This document shows positions 1-7,866 of a stretch of DNA of 18,701 bases, in pieces. The first letter of the stretch is position 1. Every line of letters starts with the position of its first letter. The notes under the pieces were generated by a model. That model saw nothing but the letters and a program-made list of their open reading frames with translations, was not told where the DNA came from and made no database searches. The stretch comes from JBCBWG01 sp039186015. Lineage in GTDB: Bacteria > Pseudomonadota > Alphaproteobacteria > Rhizobiales > Hyphomicrobiaceae. The stretch covers positions 1-18,701 of the forward strand of contig JBCDAH010000104.1 of the NCBI GenBank assembly GCA_039186015.1, read 5' to 3'. The position numbers and the translations under genes were made by a program.

Positions 1-7
1 CGGCCAA

Positions 8-283
8 CCCGCGCTCGAGCCGCGAACCTGCGAGCGTGCGAACAGCGCAAAGGAAAGACACATCACAGTCACTGCTCTTCCACGCATCGCTCGCGCAACC
101 GCGTGCGCGGCGCAACGCGCCGGACCGCTGGCGCGGCCTGAAACAGTGCCCGACGGCTGGCCCGCGCTCGAGCCGCGAGCCTGCGAGCGTGCGAACAGCG
201 CCACGTAAAGCGCGCTCAAGTAGCGAGCGCTTGTCGCGAGCGGTAGCGCACGTAAAAACTCGCGAACAGCGCAAACGAAAGAC
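8..283. repeat. Imperfect direct repeats next to the kinase gene
   Basis: A 41-base segment at 8-48 recurs at 161-201 with a single difference (A at 25, G at 178). Its right part, about 22 bases at 38-59, recurs a third time at 262-283 with one difference. The shared core reads GCGAACAGCGCAAA. The copies lie 153 and about 224 bases apart and end just past the stop of the kinase gene. Between copies 2 and 3, a short imperfect stem (208-216 with 222-232) could form, without a T-run. I do not recognise the repeat family; a locally duplicated intergenic element is the simplest reading. No convincing gene is present in 1-286. Confidence 0.6.
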
Positions 284-286
284 TAC

Positions 287-1897
287 TTATGCCTCGGCTG
301 CTTCGACGAGGATGGCTTCGACACGGCGCGTGACGTCGTGCGCTGACCCGTTTGCGTCGACGATTGGCCAGGTGATGTCGCCAGTCTCACGGCCGAACTG
401 TAGGGCCACGACTTTGGCGTCCGCATCAGAGGCATCGCCAACCCGCCGCGTGACGCGTCTAACCAGCACATCCGCATCCGCATCCAGCCACACACCGTCG
501 AACGGCACCGACATGCGACGCGCAAGCGCATCCGCTTCAGCCCGCTCGTCCGGCTTGAGAAAGACGGCATCAAGGACAACAGAATGCCCGGCGGCCAATG
601 CATCTGCTGCCTGGGCGAACATGTCCTGATAAACCTGTCGCGACGCTTCGGGCTGGTAGGCCTCGGGATCGAGGCGGATCAACTCATCGACCCCGTAAAT
701 CCGCTTACGAATCTGGTCACTGCGGATATGGACGGCGCCCGGTGCAGCACCGAGATCCGGCGCCAACAGCGCCGCCACCGTTGATTTGCCGGTACCGGAT
801 CGCCCACCAATCGCCACAAGCCGCGGCGCAGGCGGCGCGAGAAACGTCTTCGCCCAGTCGAAGTAACGCACCACATCGCGGCGGACCTGATCACCGGCGT
901 GCTCCGGATCGGTCGTCAGTTGGTCGATGGAGACCATGCAGCGAACCGCGGCGCGGAGAGATAGAAACAACGGCAGCGCCGCCAACCCCGCGAGGTTCTC
1001 TCTCGCCGCCGCCTCATAGAGATAACGATTAAGCACGGTATTGGCATGCTGCTTGAGGCCACGCTGCCATAGGTCCATGAGGAGAAAGGCCAGATCATAA
1101 AGCACATCGACCGTTGCGATCGACGGATCGAACTCGATCGCATCAAACAGCTTCGGCAGGCCATCGATCCGAACGATATTCTTCAAATGCAGATCGCCGT
1201 GACAATGGCGAACAAAGCCAGCCGACAGCCGGTCCGTCAGCAGCGGTGAGAGCACCTCCAAGCGCGCGCCGGCCAGCTTCAACGTCGCGGTGGCATCCTT
1301 GGGGTCAATCTGACTTTGCGCCCGCAGCGGTACGCGGAACGTCGTATCAACGACAGTCCGAAGGCTCGCGAGCGCAGTCTGGTCGCGAACCACATCAATC
1401 GTCGCATGAAACGACGCAACGTTGCGCGCGACGCGATCGACATCGTCGATGGTCAGATCACCCGCGACGGCGAGACGATCAAACAACATGGCATTGTCAA
1501 ACCGCCGCATTTTAACGGCCCACTCAACCGGCGTGCCATCACCGTCAATGGCCAGTGTCCCATCAGGCTGCTGAGTTACGGGCACGACGGAGATGTAGAG
1601 CCGCGGCGCTGTCCGTCGGTTGAGGTCGAGCTCTCGCCGGCACACCTCCCGGCGCTTTTCCAGCGTCGAAAAGTCGAGGTAGGCCAGCGCCACCGCGCGT
1701 TTGATCTTGTAGGCAAACTCACCGGCAAGAAACACAATTGCTGCATGCGTATCGATCCGCTCAACGCGACCCACTCCAGCGTCGGCGCCGTAGCTTTCGG
1801 CCCGTTCCAGAAACCGGATGATTCGAGCTTGATCGCCGATGTTACCCACCAAAATCGAAGTCTCCTGCGTGACGGTCGTGCGGTTCGAACGCGTCAA
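287..1897 (-). CDS. Fused aminoglycoside phosphotransferase-like / P-loop kinase protein (AAA family ATPase)
   Basis: A 536-residue cytosolic protein with two nucleotide-binding halves. The N-terminal half has a protein-kinase/APH-like fold: a candidate ATP-binding lysine in AYKIKR (62-67), the catalytic loop HGDLHLKN (233-240, Asp235) and a metal-binding DAIEFD segment (252-257). The C-terminal half has a Walker A loop, GGRSGTGKST (364-373), and resembles small gluconate/zeta-toxin-type kinases. This two-domain arrangement is a known bacterial family, usually annotated 'bifunctional aminoglycoside phosphotransferase/ATP-binding protein'. Its substrate is unknown, and resistance should not be assumed. 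The frame opens at a TTG (1897); an in-frame TTG at 1852 and GTG at 1849 are alternative starts, and no ATG lies upstream of the kinase fold. It stands alone, 399 bases from the next minus-strand gene. The stop is TAA at 287-289. Confidence 0.85.
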   Translation of the reverse strand: MTRSNRTTVTQETSILVGNIGDQARIIRFLERAESYGADAGVGRVERIDTHAAIVFLAGEFAYKIKRAVALAYLDFSTLEKRREVCRRELDLNRRTAPRLYISVVPVTQQPDGTLAIDGDGTPVEWAVKMRRFDNAMLFDRLAVAGDLTIDDVDRVARNVASFHATIDVVRDQTALASLRTVVDTTFRVPLRAQSQIDPKDATATLKLAGARLEVLSPLLTDRLSAGFVRHCHGDLHLKNIVRIDGLPKLFDAIEFDPSIATVDVLYDLAFLLMDLWQRGLKQHANTVLNRYLYEAAARENLAGLAALPLFLSLRAAVRCMVSIDQLTTDPEHAGDQVRRDVVRYFDWAKTFLAPPAPRLVAIGGRSGTGKSTVAALLAPDLGAAPGAVHIRSDQIRKRIYGVDELIRLDPEAYQPEASRQVYQDMFAQAADALAAGHSVVLDAVFLKPDERAEADALARRMSVPFDGVWLDADADVLVRRVTRRVGDASDADAKVVALQFGRETGDITWPIVDANGSAHDVTRRVEAILVEAAEA

Positions 1898-2234
1898 ACA
1901 TCACAAACCAAATCAGCCGGCGGGTAGGCATGATTGCGGTCGTATTGCAAACATCCACAGCTGCCGGCCGGTCCGTACGGCCACTGAAGAACACTGCGCA
2001 CACGGGCCGCGCGGCGACCTTGATCCTCCGCAATAACCTGCGGGGTTCAGCGCTGCGACACACGAAATTGCGACACATGGGAACGGAATTGTCGGAAAAC
2101 GCGCCTATTGACGGGCCGTTGCCGGGGCAAGCGCCAAAGGAAACGACGCCGCAGCTAACAGCGCCAAGCAGACAAGGCCCGTCACATGATGCAAACGCTC
2201 AGGGACAAACACGTTGGAGCAATGCATAGGTGAG
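1898..2234. other. Intergenic stretch without recognisable gene
   Basis: This gap lies between the kinase gene and the acyl-CoA dehydrogenase gene, and must hold the promoter of the kinase gene. I see no convincing promoter hexamers. Short open frames exist on both strands, but none shows a domain or a good ribosome-binding site. The only clear structure is the hairpin at its right end, listed separately. Confidence 0.4.
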
Positions 2235-2262
2235 GCAACGCGTTGGGTGACCAACGTGTTGC
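2235..2262 (-). terminator. Stem-loop after the acyl-CoA dehydrogenase gene, candidate terminator
   Basis: A 12-base stem: GCAACGCGTTGG (2235-2246) pairs with CCAACGTGTTGC (2251-2262) around a GTGA loop, with one G-T pair. It starts 34 bases past the stop codon of the acyl-CoA dehydrogenase gene. On the minus strand no T-run follows, so it is either a non-canonical terminator or an mRNA 3'-end stabiliser. Confidence 0.45.
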
Positions 2263-2296
2263 GGGCGAACGCTTGAGCGGGCGAACGTGACGCGAC

Positions 2297-3547
2297 CTAC
2301 TCCGCGGCTTCGGAAATCGGGCGAACCTCTGCCGCAAGCCGATCATAACCGTCGCGCGACTGCGGCGTTTTCGTACCGAGCACGGAGCCAGCAATTTGCG
2401 TGCGCAAAATCTGGGCAGTGCCGCCGCCGATCGTGAACATCCGCACGTCCCGGTACATCCGTTCCAGCGGCTCCTGCGCGCCGTACCCACGGGCACCAAA
2501 CATTTGCAGCGCATCGCTGACAACCTTGATCGCGGCTTCTGACGCGAACAGCTTCGCGCGCGCGGCCATGGTCATGTCCGGAAATGCACTGCCGTTCGGA
2601 CCGCGGGAACGGGCCGCGAAATGCAGCAACAAGCGCGACGCGTGAACTGACGTATCCATGTCCGCCAGCATCCATTGCAACCCCTGGAATTCCGCCAGCG
2701 GTCGCCCGAACTGCTCGCGCTTCAGCAGATAGCGCCGCGCATGCCCGACGGCTCCGGCGGCAATACCCATTGCTGCCGTACCGGCGCCGACGCGCTGCGA
2801 GTTGTAGGCATTCATCAGGTCTGCAAAGCCGCCGCCGAACCCACGCGGCGATCGCACAACCATATCGTCCGCGATCTCAAGGTCGGTGAACGCAAGCTCA
2901 GCCTCGGGCATACCGCACAGACCCATGGTCCGCTCGCGGCCCACCACATGGAAACCCTTGGGCGCAACACCGGCGTCTGGATCGACATGGAGCAGGAACC
3001 CGCCAATACCGAGTTCGGTGCCGTCTTCATCGATCGCACGCGCAAAAATCAAATGCAGCTTGGACACCCCGCCGCCGGTAATCCAGTGCTTGCGTCCGTT
3101 GACGATCCACCGGTCGCCGCGGCGGCGCGCCGTTGTCGTCATTTCTGTCGCGGCACTGCCCGCGCCCGGCTCGGTGATGCAAATCGCCGGTTTGTCGCCA
3201 CGCAGGACCAACGACGCTGCCAAGCGCTTTTGCCGTTCCGTGCCATATGCCATGACAGCTGAAACGCCGCCCATGTTGGCTTCGATGACGATCCGTGCCG
3301 TGAGCGTGCAAACCTTCGCAATCTCCTCGATCACGAGAACAGCGTCGTAAAACGAGCGACCACGGCCACCGTAGGCTTCCGGAATGGTCATGCCCATCAA
3401 ACCGGCATCAACGAGATGGGGAATGTTGTCCCAGCAATAGGTCCGCGTCTCGTCCCAGTGCGCAGCGCGGTCAGCAAAGACCGTCTGAGCGAGCTCGCGT
3501 GCGGCAGCCAGTTCGGCAGTTCCGTCTTGTTCTGCGGTCATCATCAC
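2297..3547 (-). CDS. Acyl-CoA dehydrogenase family protein, 3-sulfinopropanoyl-CoA desulfinase-like
   Basis: A 416-residue flavoprotein of the acyl-CoA dehydrogenase fold. Visible family signatures are CITEPGAGSAATEM (123-136), the flavin/substrate region WIVNGRKHWITGGG (147-160), REQFGRPLAEFQ (277-288) and FGARGYGAQEPLERMYRD (350-367). Neither standard catalytic Glu is present. The YEGT position of medium-chain enzymes reads GGGT (374-377), and the helix-G position used by isovaleryl-CoA dehydrogenase appears to be Gln251 in NSQRVGAG. From memory, desulfinases that release sulfite from 3-sulfinopropanoyl-CoA carry Gln there and an important Arg near residue 84; Arg85 is present here. A desulfinase or other non-dehydrogenase activity is therefore plausible but inferred. 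GGAGG (3556-3560) stands 8 bases before GTG 3547 and 11 before ATG 3544, so either start fits. It is divergent from a LysR gene. Confidence 0.85.
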   Translation of the reverse strand: MMMTAEQDGTAELAAARELAQTVFADRAAHWDETRTYCWDNIPHLVDAGLMGMTIPEAYGGRGRSFYDAVLVIEEIAKVCTLTARIVIEANMGGVSAVMAYGTERQKRLAASLVLRGDKPAICITEPGAGSAATEMTTTARRRGDRWIVNGRKHWITGGGVSKLHLIFARAIDEDGTELGIGGFLLHVDPDAGVAPKGFHVVGRERTMGLCGMPEAELAFTDLEIADDMVVRSPRGFGGGFADLMNAYNSQRVGAGTAAMGIAAGAVGHARRYLLKREQFGRPLAEFQGLQWMLADMDTSVHASRLLLHFAARSRGPNGSAFPDMTMAARAKLFASEAAIKVVSDALQMFGARGYGAQEPLERMYRDVRMFTIGGGTAQILRTQIAGSVLGTKTPQSRDGYDRLAAEVRPISEAAE

Positions 3548-3619
3548 TTGGTCGTCCTCCGCATCCTCACGGTATCGTGAAGTGGATTTTGCTCAAGCGC
3601 AACCGAATAAGACTGCATC

Positions 3620-3644
3620 TTATGTTCAGATATTCTGAAGTTAG
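3620..3644. promoter_or_regulatory. LysR-type operator (T-N11-A palindrome) in the divergent promoter region
   Basis: A perfect inverted repeat, TTCAGA-TAT-TCTGAA, covers 3625-3639. It contains T(3626)-N11-A(3638), the classical LysR box layout, flanked by a further symmetrical TA pair (3621-3622 and 3642-3643). It sits in the 183-base gap between the acyl-CoA dehydrogenase start (3547) and the LysR start (3731), roughly 80-90 bases from each. This is the expected place for an autoregulated divergent operator. Binding itself is inferred. Confidence 0.7.
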
Positions 3645-3730
3645 GGTGCAACGCGCCTGACAACCTTGCGCGAAAAGGGCTGGTCGCAGCTGACACGTGC
3701 ACGCACTGAGAAGGTTTGCGAAGGCTGCTT

Positions 3731-4591
3731 ATGACTCCACGCGTCCTCACCACCTTGATTGCCGTTGCAGATTCCGGCTCGTTCGCGCGCGCAGCGCAGG
3801 CTTGCAACATGACCTTATCGGCTGTCAGCATGCAGATGAAAGCTCTGGAGGTCGAGTTGGATGCGCACCTCTTCGATCGCAGCTTTCGCCCGCCGAAACT
3901 GACGCCACTGGGTCGGCGCGTATCTGAAGAGGCGCGGCGCGTTATTGCCGCTCACGACGACGTTCTGCGCTTATGCCAGGCGCCGGGCACGTTGAAGGGC
4001 GACTTCCGGATCGGCTTCGTCATGACGTCGAGCGTCCGTTTACTGCAGGGTTTTCTCGCCCGTTCCGGAACCGAGTTCCCGGACGCCCGGTTTGCGATTG
4101 AGACCGGACTGTCGGACGATCTCCTGGCGCGAGTCGCGGAAGGTGCGCTTGACGCTGCCATCATTACCGGAGGCGAAGACCTGCCGCGCGGCACGCGAGA
4201 AACGGTGCTGGCGCACGAGGAGCTTGTCTATTGCCTGCCGCTCGGCGCGGAAAAATGGCCAATCACGGCCTGTATGGACAAACTGACCTTCATTCACTTC
4301 ATGCCGCAGGCCGGTATCGGTCGCCTTATTGCGCGCCACCTGGCCGCTGGAAATCTGACACCCCGCGACACCATCGTTCTCGATACCGTTGAGGCGGTTG
4401 CGGAATGTGTCCGCTCCGGTGTCGGGTTCGGGATTTTGCCGAAGCCGGACGTCCTCCGTTATGCGCGTGGCGAAATCCACCTTCGCGCGCTGTCACGCGG
4501 CAAGACGATGCGAACGGTGGTGCTGGTCACCCGGGCCGGAACAGCCGCGGATGCCGGCGCCGAAACACTGGCCAAGGCGCTGGCAGCATAA
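3731..4591 (+). CDS. LysR-family transcriptional regulator
   Basis: A 286-residue DNA-binding regulator. The N-terminal winged helix-turn-helix is clear: VADSGSFARAAQACNMTLSAVS, then MQMKALEVELDAHLFDR and LTPLGRRV, within residues 1-65. A periplasmic-binding-protein-like effector domain follows (about 88-286). The start is taken at ATG 3731 because AAGG at 3721-3724 lies six bases upstream and the HTH begins at the usual distance; the frame is also open from a TTG at 3716. It is transcribed away from the acyl-CoA dehydrogenase family gene across a shared control region with a LysR-type palindrome, so that gene is its most likely target. The inducer is probably the substrate acid or its CoA thioester, which the sequence does not reveal. 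Confidence 0.93.
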   Translation: MTPRVLTTLIAVADSGSFARAAQACNMTLSAVSMQMKALEVELDAHLFDRSFRPPKLTPLGRRVSEEARRVIAAHDDVLRLCQAPGTLKGDFRIGFVMTSSVRLLQGFLARSGTEFPDARFAIETGLSDDLLARVAEGALDAAIITGGEDLPRGTRETVLAHEELVYCLPLGAEKWPITACMDKLTFIHFMPQAGIGRLIARHLAAGNLTPRDTIVLDTVEAVAECVRSGVGFGILPKPDVLRYARGEIHLRALSRGKTMRTVVLVTRAGTAADAGAETLAKALAA

Positions 4592-4784
4592 GCACTGCCA
4601 ATTGCTTGCGATCTCCGAAACGGTTGATCAGACGCCGACATGGTTGTACTGTCCCAATGCCGTCAGGGCGGCAACCGGGTCCGCGGAAAGCTGTTGCAGC
4701 ACCTTGCATAGAACCAGCCAGTTTCTGGCTTTTCTCCACCTGCCCGAGCAGCGGACCATTGGGTGATGTTGATGGAGAAAGCCA

Positions 4785-6290
4785 ATGCATCTCAACATCG
4801 AGAAACTGCGTACGGCCGCCAAGCGCCTCAAGAAAGCGTTTCATGCCGATGACGCACAAGCTGTTGAACGCCTGCGTGCGGTCGTTGCCGAACCGAAGGC
4901 CCCACGCCACGCCGACTTTCTGCACGTCGTCGCACGCGAGCATGGCTTCGAGAGTTGGCCAAAGCTCAAGTTCGCCGTCGAAGCCGCACAAATGACGCGG
5001 GAACAGCGGATCGATCGCCTCATCCGCGCAGTGTACTTCGGCCAGAACTGGGTCGTCGCAAACCTACTCAACGAAGACCCAACCTTGCCGAACGATGACC
5101 TCCGGCTGCAGATCGCATTGTACGATCATCAGGCCGTCGCGCAGGCGGTCTCAGCGTCACCGGCGGTGGCCACAACTGCGATTGGTCCCCGGACGCCGAT
5201 CCTTCACCTGGCCTATTCGCAGCACATCCATATGGCGCCTGAGAAGCGGCAGGCGATGCTGGAGATCGCAGACCTTTTGGTGCAACACGGCGCCGACGTG
5301 AATGACGGATTTGCGCCGGACCCGGAGGCCGGTCATCGACTGTCTGCGTTGTATGGCGCACTCGGGCACGCCAACAATCTTGCGCTGGCGGAGTGGCTGT
5401 TGGACCATGGCGCGACGCCCGATGACCACGAGAGCCTGTATCACGCGACCGAACTCGGCCACCATGACGGCTTGAAACTGTTGATGAAGCACGGTGTGAA
5501 CACGCGCGGGACGAACGCGCTTCTTCGCGCCATGGACTTCGACGACGCCGAAGCCGTCCGTCTTCTCCTCACGTACGGTGCCGACCCGAACGAAACCGTC
5601 ACCGGCCATCCCAGCGAGCAGCCCGTGGACCGTATTCCGGCATTGCATCAGGCCGCGCGCCGTTGGTGTTCAGCCGAGATTGCGGACCTCCTCCTCGATC
5701 ACAATGCTGAACCACTGGCGACGTGGCAGGGGCATACGCCCTTCGCCATGGCAACGATCTATGGCAACTCCGAAGTCGCGCAACGGCTCAGCGACCGCGG
5801 CTACGCGACGCCGCTCTCACGGACGGAGCAGATCCTTGCGCAATGCGCGCAAGGCATTGCGCCAACCGCACCACTCGATCTGGCCAGTCTCCACGTGGAG
5901 GACCGCCGCCTACTGACGCGCCTTGCCGCGACACCGTCCGCGCTGGCGCACATCCAAGCCCTGATTGCTGCTGGCCTGGACCCGGACGAGCCTGACGAAA
6001 TGGGGGTGACGCCGCTTCACGCCGCCGGCTGGCAGGGGCTCCCTGATTATGTGGCCTATTTTCTGTCGCTGGACCCCGACCTGACCTACGAGAACGCTTA
6101 CGGCGGCGACGCGCTCGGTACGGCAATCCACGGGTCCGAGTTCTGTCCTGACGCGGGGGAGCGGGATCACATCAGCTGCGCGCGGCTGCTCCTCGAAGCC
6201 GGGGCGCAGTTGAATCGCAACGACGTTGAGGGTTGCGGGAACGAAGACATGGTCCTGTTCCTTGACGGCTGGACCATCTCGACGGGCTGA
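4785..6290 (+). CDS. Ankyrin-repeat protein
   Basis: A 501-residue protein with no signal peptide or membrane segment, so probably cytosolic. The N-terminus (1-65) is a short helical module ending in VAREHGFESWPKLK, a segment I have often seen at the front of bacterial ankyrin proteins. Degenerate ankyrin repeats follow. The clearest are around 154-190 (ADLLVQHGADVN), 196-235 (AEWLLDHGATPD), 245-270 (AVRLLLTYGADPN), 284-340 (IPALHQAARRW, then GHTPFAMATIYGNSEVAQRL), 390-425 (IAAGLDPDEPDEMGVTPLHAA) and 462-480 (CARLLLEAGAQLN). These repeats bind other proteins; the partner is unknown. TGGAGAAA lies about five bases before ATG 4785. The gene follows the LysR gene by 193 bases with nothing recognisable between them, and appears to be a single-gene unit. 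Confidence 0.88.
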   Translation: MHLNIEKLRTAAKRLKKAFHADDAQAVERLRAVVAEPKAPRHADFLHVVAREHGFESWPKLKFAVEAAQMTREQRIDRLIRAVYFGQNWVVANLLNEDPTLPNDDLRLQIALYDHQAVAQAVSASPAVATTAIGPRTPILHLAYSQHIHMAPEKRQAMLEIADLLVQHGADVNDGFAPDPEAGHRLSALYGALGHANNLALAEWLLDHGATPDDHESLYHATELGHHDGLKLLMKHGVNTRGTNALLRAMDFDDAEAVRLLLTYGADPNETVTGHPSEQPVDRIPALHQAARRWCSAEIADLLLDHNAEPLATWQGHTPFAMATIYGNSEVAQRLSDRGYATPLSRTEQILAQCAQGIAPTAPLDLASLHVEDRRLLTRLAATPSALAHIQALIAAGLDPDEPDEMGVTPLHAAGWQGLPDYVAYFLSLDPDLTYENAYGGDALGTAIHGSEFCPDAGERDHISCARLLLEAGAQLNRNDVEGCGNEDMVLFLDGWTISTG

Positions 6291-6330
6291 TAACATCGGC
6301 CCACCAATACAACAGCCGGAACGGCCGCAC

Positions 6331-6381
6331 CAGCACTGCGAACCTGGCAGCACTGCGATCCTGCCAGCAATGCAAATCTGA
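6331..6381. repeat. Three tandem 17-base repeats with an internal stem-loop
   Basis: Three consecutive 17-base units start with CAGCACTGCG, CAGCACTGCG and CAGCAATGCA (6331-6347, 6348-6364, 6365-6381). Units 1 and 2 differ at two positions; unit 3 is more diverged. The array also creates a perfect 7-base inverted repeat, CTGGCAG (6344-6350) with CTGCCAG (6361-6367), and a 10-base loop. It begins 41 bases past the ankyrin gene stop. No T-run follows, so a role as terminator is possible but weakly supported. Confidence 0.6.
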
Positions 6382-6534
6382 GAGTGCACAGACGCGGCCG
6401 TTCGTGGTTCAACATGAAAGCCAGACTACGCATCAAAACCACGAACCATGCCGGTGGTGCAGTCGCGGCCGCGTCGTGACGCACAAGCATCAAATGACTT
6501 CCACCGCCCGTCGGACATCCGGCCGCGGGCAGCA

Positions 6535-7572
6535 ATGGCGGACCGCATGCCGAGCCAACCAGATCCGGAGAGGGGTGAAACTGACGCGCCGCCGCGCACC
6601 GCCGCGGATCACTCTCAAACGCTCACGACGGCATGGTCAAGACGGTTTGCGCTCATCCTGACATTCGGCGGTGTCGCCCAACCGGTTCAAGCAACCATCA
6701 GCATGTTGCTCGCGATGGTGTGCTTCACCTCCATGGGCATCTTCATTCGGTTTGCCGCGGAAGATATCCATACGCTTGAGGTCGTCTTCTTTCGAAACTT
6801 TTTCGCACTTTTGATTTTGCTGCCGATTGTCCTGCGGTCGGGTCCCGGACGTTTGAAAACCGGGAACATGCCGCTTCAGCTCGTCCGCGCCGGGCTAACG
6901 ATATTCGGTATGGCCTCAGGCTTCACCGCGTTGACGCTGATCCCGCTCGCCGAAGCGACGGCACTCGGGTTTACAGCGCCGCTGTTTGCAACGATCGGGG
7001 CCATTCTCATTCTTGGCGAAGGGATCCGGATCCGGCGCATGGTTGCGCTCGCCATCGGGTTTTCCGGAGTCCTGGTTGTTGTTGGACCGAATATCGGCGG
7101 CGTGTCCCTGGGCGCTGCGCTGGCGCTGACGAATGCCGTCATGCTGGCGCTGTCAGCGATCGTCGTGAAGCGTTTGACGAAAACCGACTCGGTCGACCAG
7201 ATCATCACCTGGATGGTTCTTTTATCGACGCCGCTCTCGCTGATACCGGCGTTGTTCGTTTGGACTTGGCCGGCACCAAGCACGTTATTCTGGTTGGTGT
7301 GTTTGGCTGGCGCAGGCACAATCGGACACTATTTCTGGACACAGGCGTGCAGCCTCGCCGAAATCACCCAGCTCCAACCGCTGGAGTTCGCCAAACTCCC
7401 TTTGATGGCACTGGTCGGCCTTTTGATCTTTCTTGAAGTCCCCGACACACCGGTTTGGATCGGCGGCGCAATTATCTTTGCGTCAACGGCATATATTACA
7501 CGTCGCGAAGCCCAACTCGCACGGGCTGCACGGCAGTCCCGATCCAAGCCCATGGACACCATGGCTTCCTGA
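6535..7572 (+). CDS. DMT-superfamily transporter (EamA domain)
   Basis: An integral inner-membrane protein with about ten hydrophobic segments in the two-times-five arrangement of EamA/DMT carriers. Examples are ATISMLLAMVCFTSMGIFI, VVFFRNFFALLILLPIVL, ALGFTAPLFATIGAILILG and, in the second half, LFWLVCLAGAGTIGHYF and FAKLPLMALVGLLIFLEV. The motif EVVFFRNFFALL, followed by the FTALTLIPLAEATALGFTAPLF stretch, is typical of EamA proteins annotated as drug/metabolite or S-adenosylmethionine-type carriers. The substrate cannot be read from sequence. The start is uncertain: the frame is open from ATG 6448, with further ATGs at 6535 and 6547, and none has a strong ribosome-binding site. I chose 6535 (345 residues), which leaves a polar cytoplasmic tail of about 55 residues. 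The gene stands alone, 525 bases from the next. Confidence 0.88.
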   Translation: MADRMPSQPDPERGETDAPPRTAADHSQTLTTAWSRRFALILTFGGVAQPVQATISMLLAMVCFTSMGIFIRFAAEDIHTLEVVFFRNFFALLILLPIVLRSGPGRLKTGNMPLQLVRAGLTIFGMASGFTALTLIPLAEATALGFTAPLFATIGAILILGEGIRIRRMVALAIGFSGVLVVVGPNIGGVSLGAALALTNAVMLALSAIVVKRLTKTDSVDQIITWMVLLSTPLSLIPALFVWTWPAPSTLFWLVCLAGAGTIGHYFWTQACSLAEITQLQPLEFAKLPLMALVGLLIFLEVPDTPVWIGGAIIFASTAYITRREAQLARAARQSRSKPMDTMAS

Positions 7573-7766
7573 CCGAACAAGTTAAACCGACAGGTCCAAA
7601 CAATAAAATGCCGTCTGAACCGCATGCGATTGCACATCATGATCTCGTGACGCGCGAAACGCCGCGGCAAAGTTATCGGCTGAATATCGTTACTGGAGCA
7701 GCGCTGCTGAAAGTGCTATTTTCGCAGGCCGACTTGACCAACAGTTTCGGAGAATTGAGCATTTCC

Positions 7767-7782
7767 CGGTTCAGCAGAACCG
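7767..7782. promoter_or_regulatory. Inverted repeat, candidate operator
   Basis: A perfect inverted repeat, CGGTTC-AGCA-GAACCG, about 315 bases upstream of the LuxR-type gene. Its GTTC...GAAC arms resemble those of the palindrome at 7854-7866, but the spacing differs by one base. It could be an operator or an mRNA stem-loop; no regulator is assigned. Confidence 0.3.
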
Positions 7783-7853
7783 CAACACACCAACGCGGCA
7801 CCCCCAAGAGCACAAGCTTTCTGCTCAAACTGCATTGGCTTGAAGCAGATTAA

Positions 7854-7866
7854 GTTCAGCCTGAAC
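7854..7866. promoter_or_regulatory. Inverted repeat, candidate operator
   Basis: A perfect inverted repeat, GTTCAG-C-CTGAAC, 231 bases before the LuxR-type gene start. It shares GTTCAGC with the 7767-7782 site. The function is unknown; an odd-centred site of this kind could be bound by a dimeric regulator. Confidence 0.3.

Noticed and set aside
36..629. 197-codon open frame on the plus strand
   Set aside because: It is antisense to the well-supported kinase gene, arginine/serine-rich and without any domain, as expected for a shadow frame in GC-rich DNA.
287..1897. Antibiotic-resistance reading of the aminoglycoside phosphotransferase-like domain
   Set aside because: The domain is part of a fused family with a P-loop kinase half that is not associated with resistance; only the general kinase fold is shared.
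1930..2229. 99-codon open frame on the plus strand in the gap between the kinase and acyl-CoA dehydrogenase genes
   Set aside because: No domain, no good ribosome-binding site, and composition typical of non-coding sequence.
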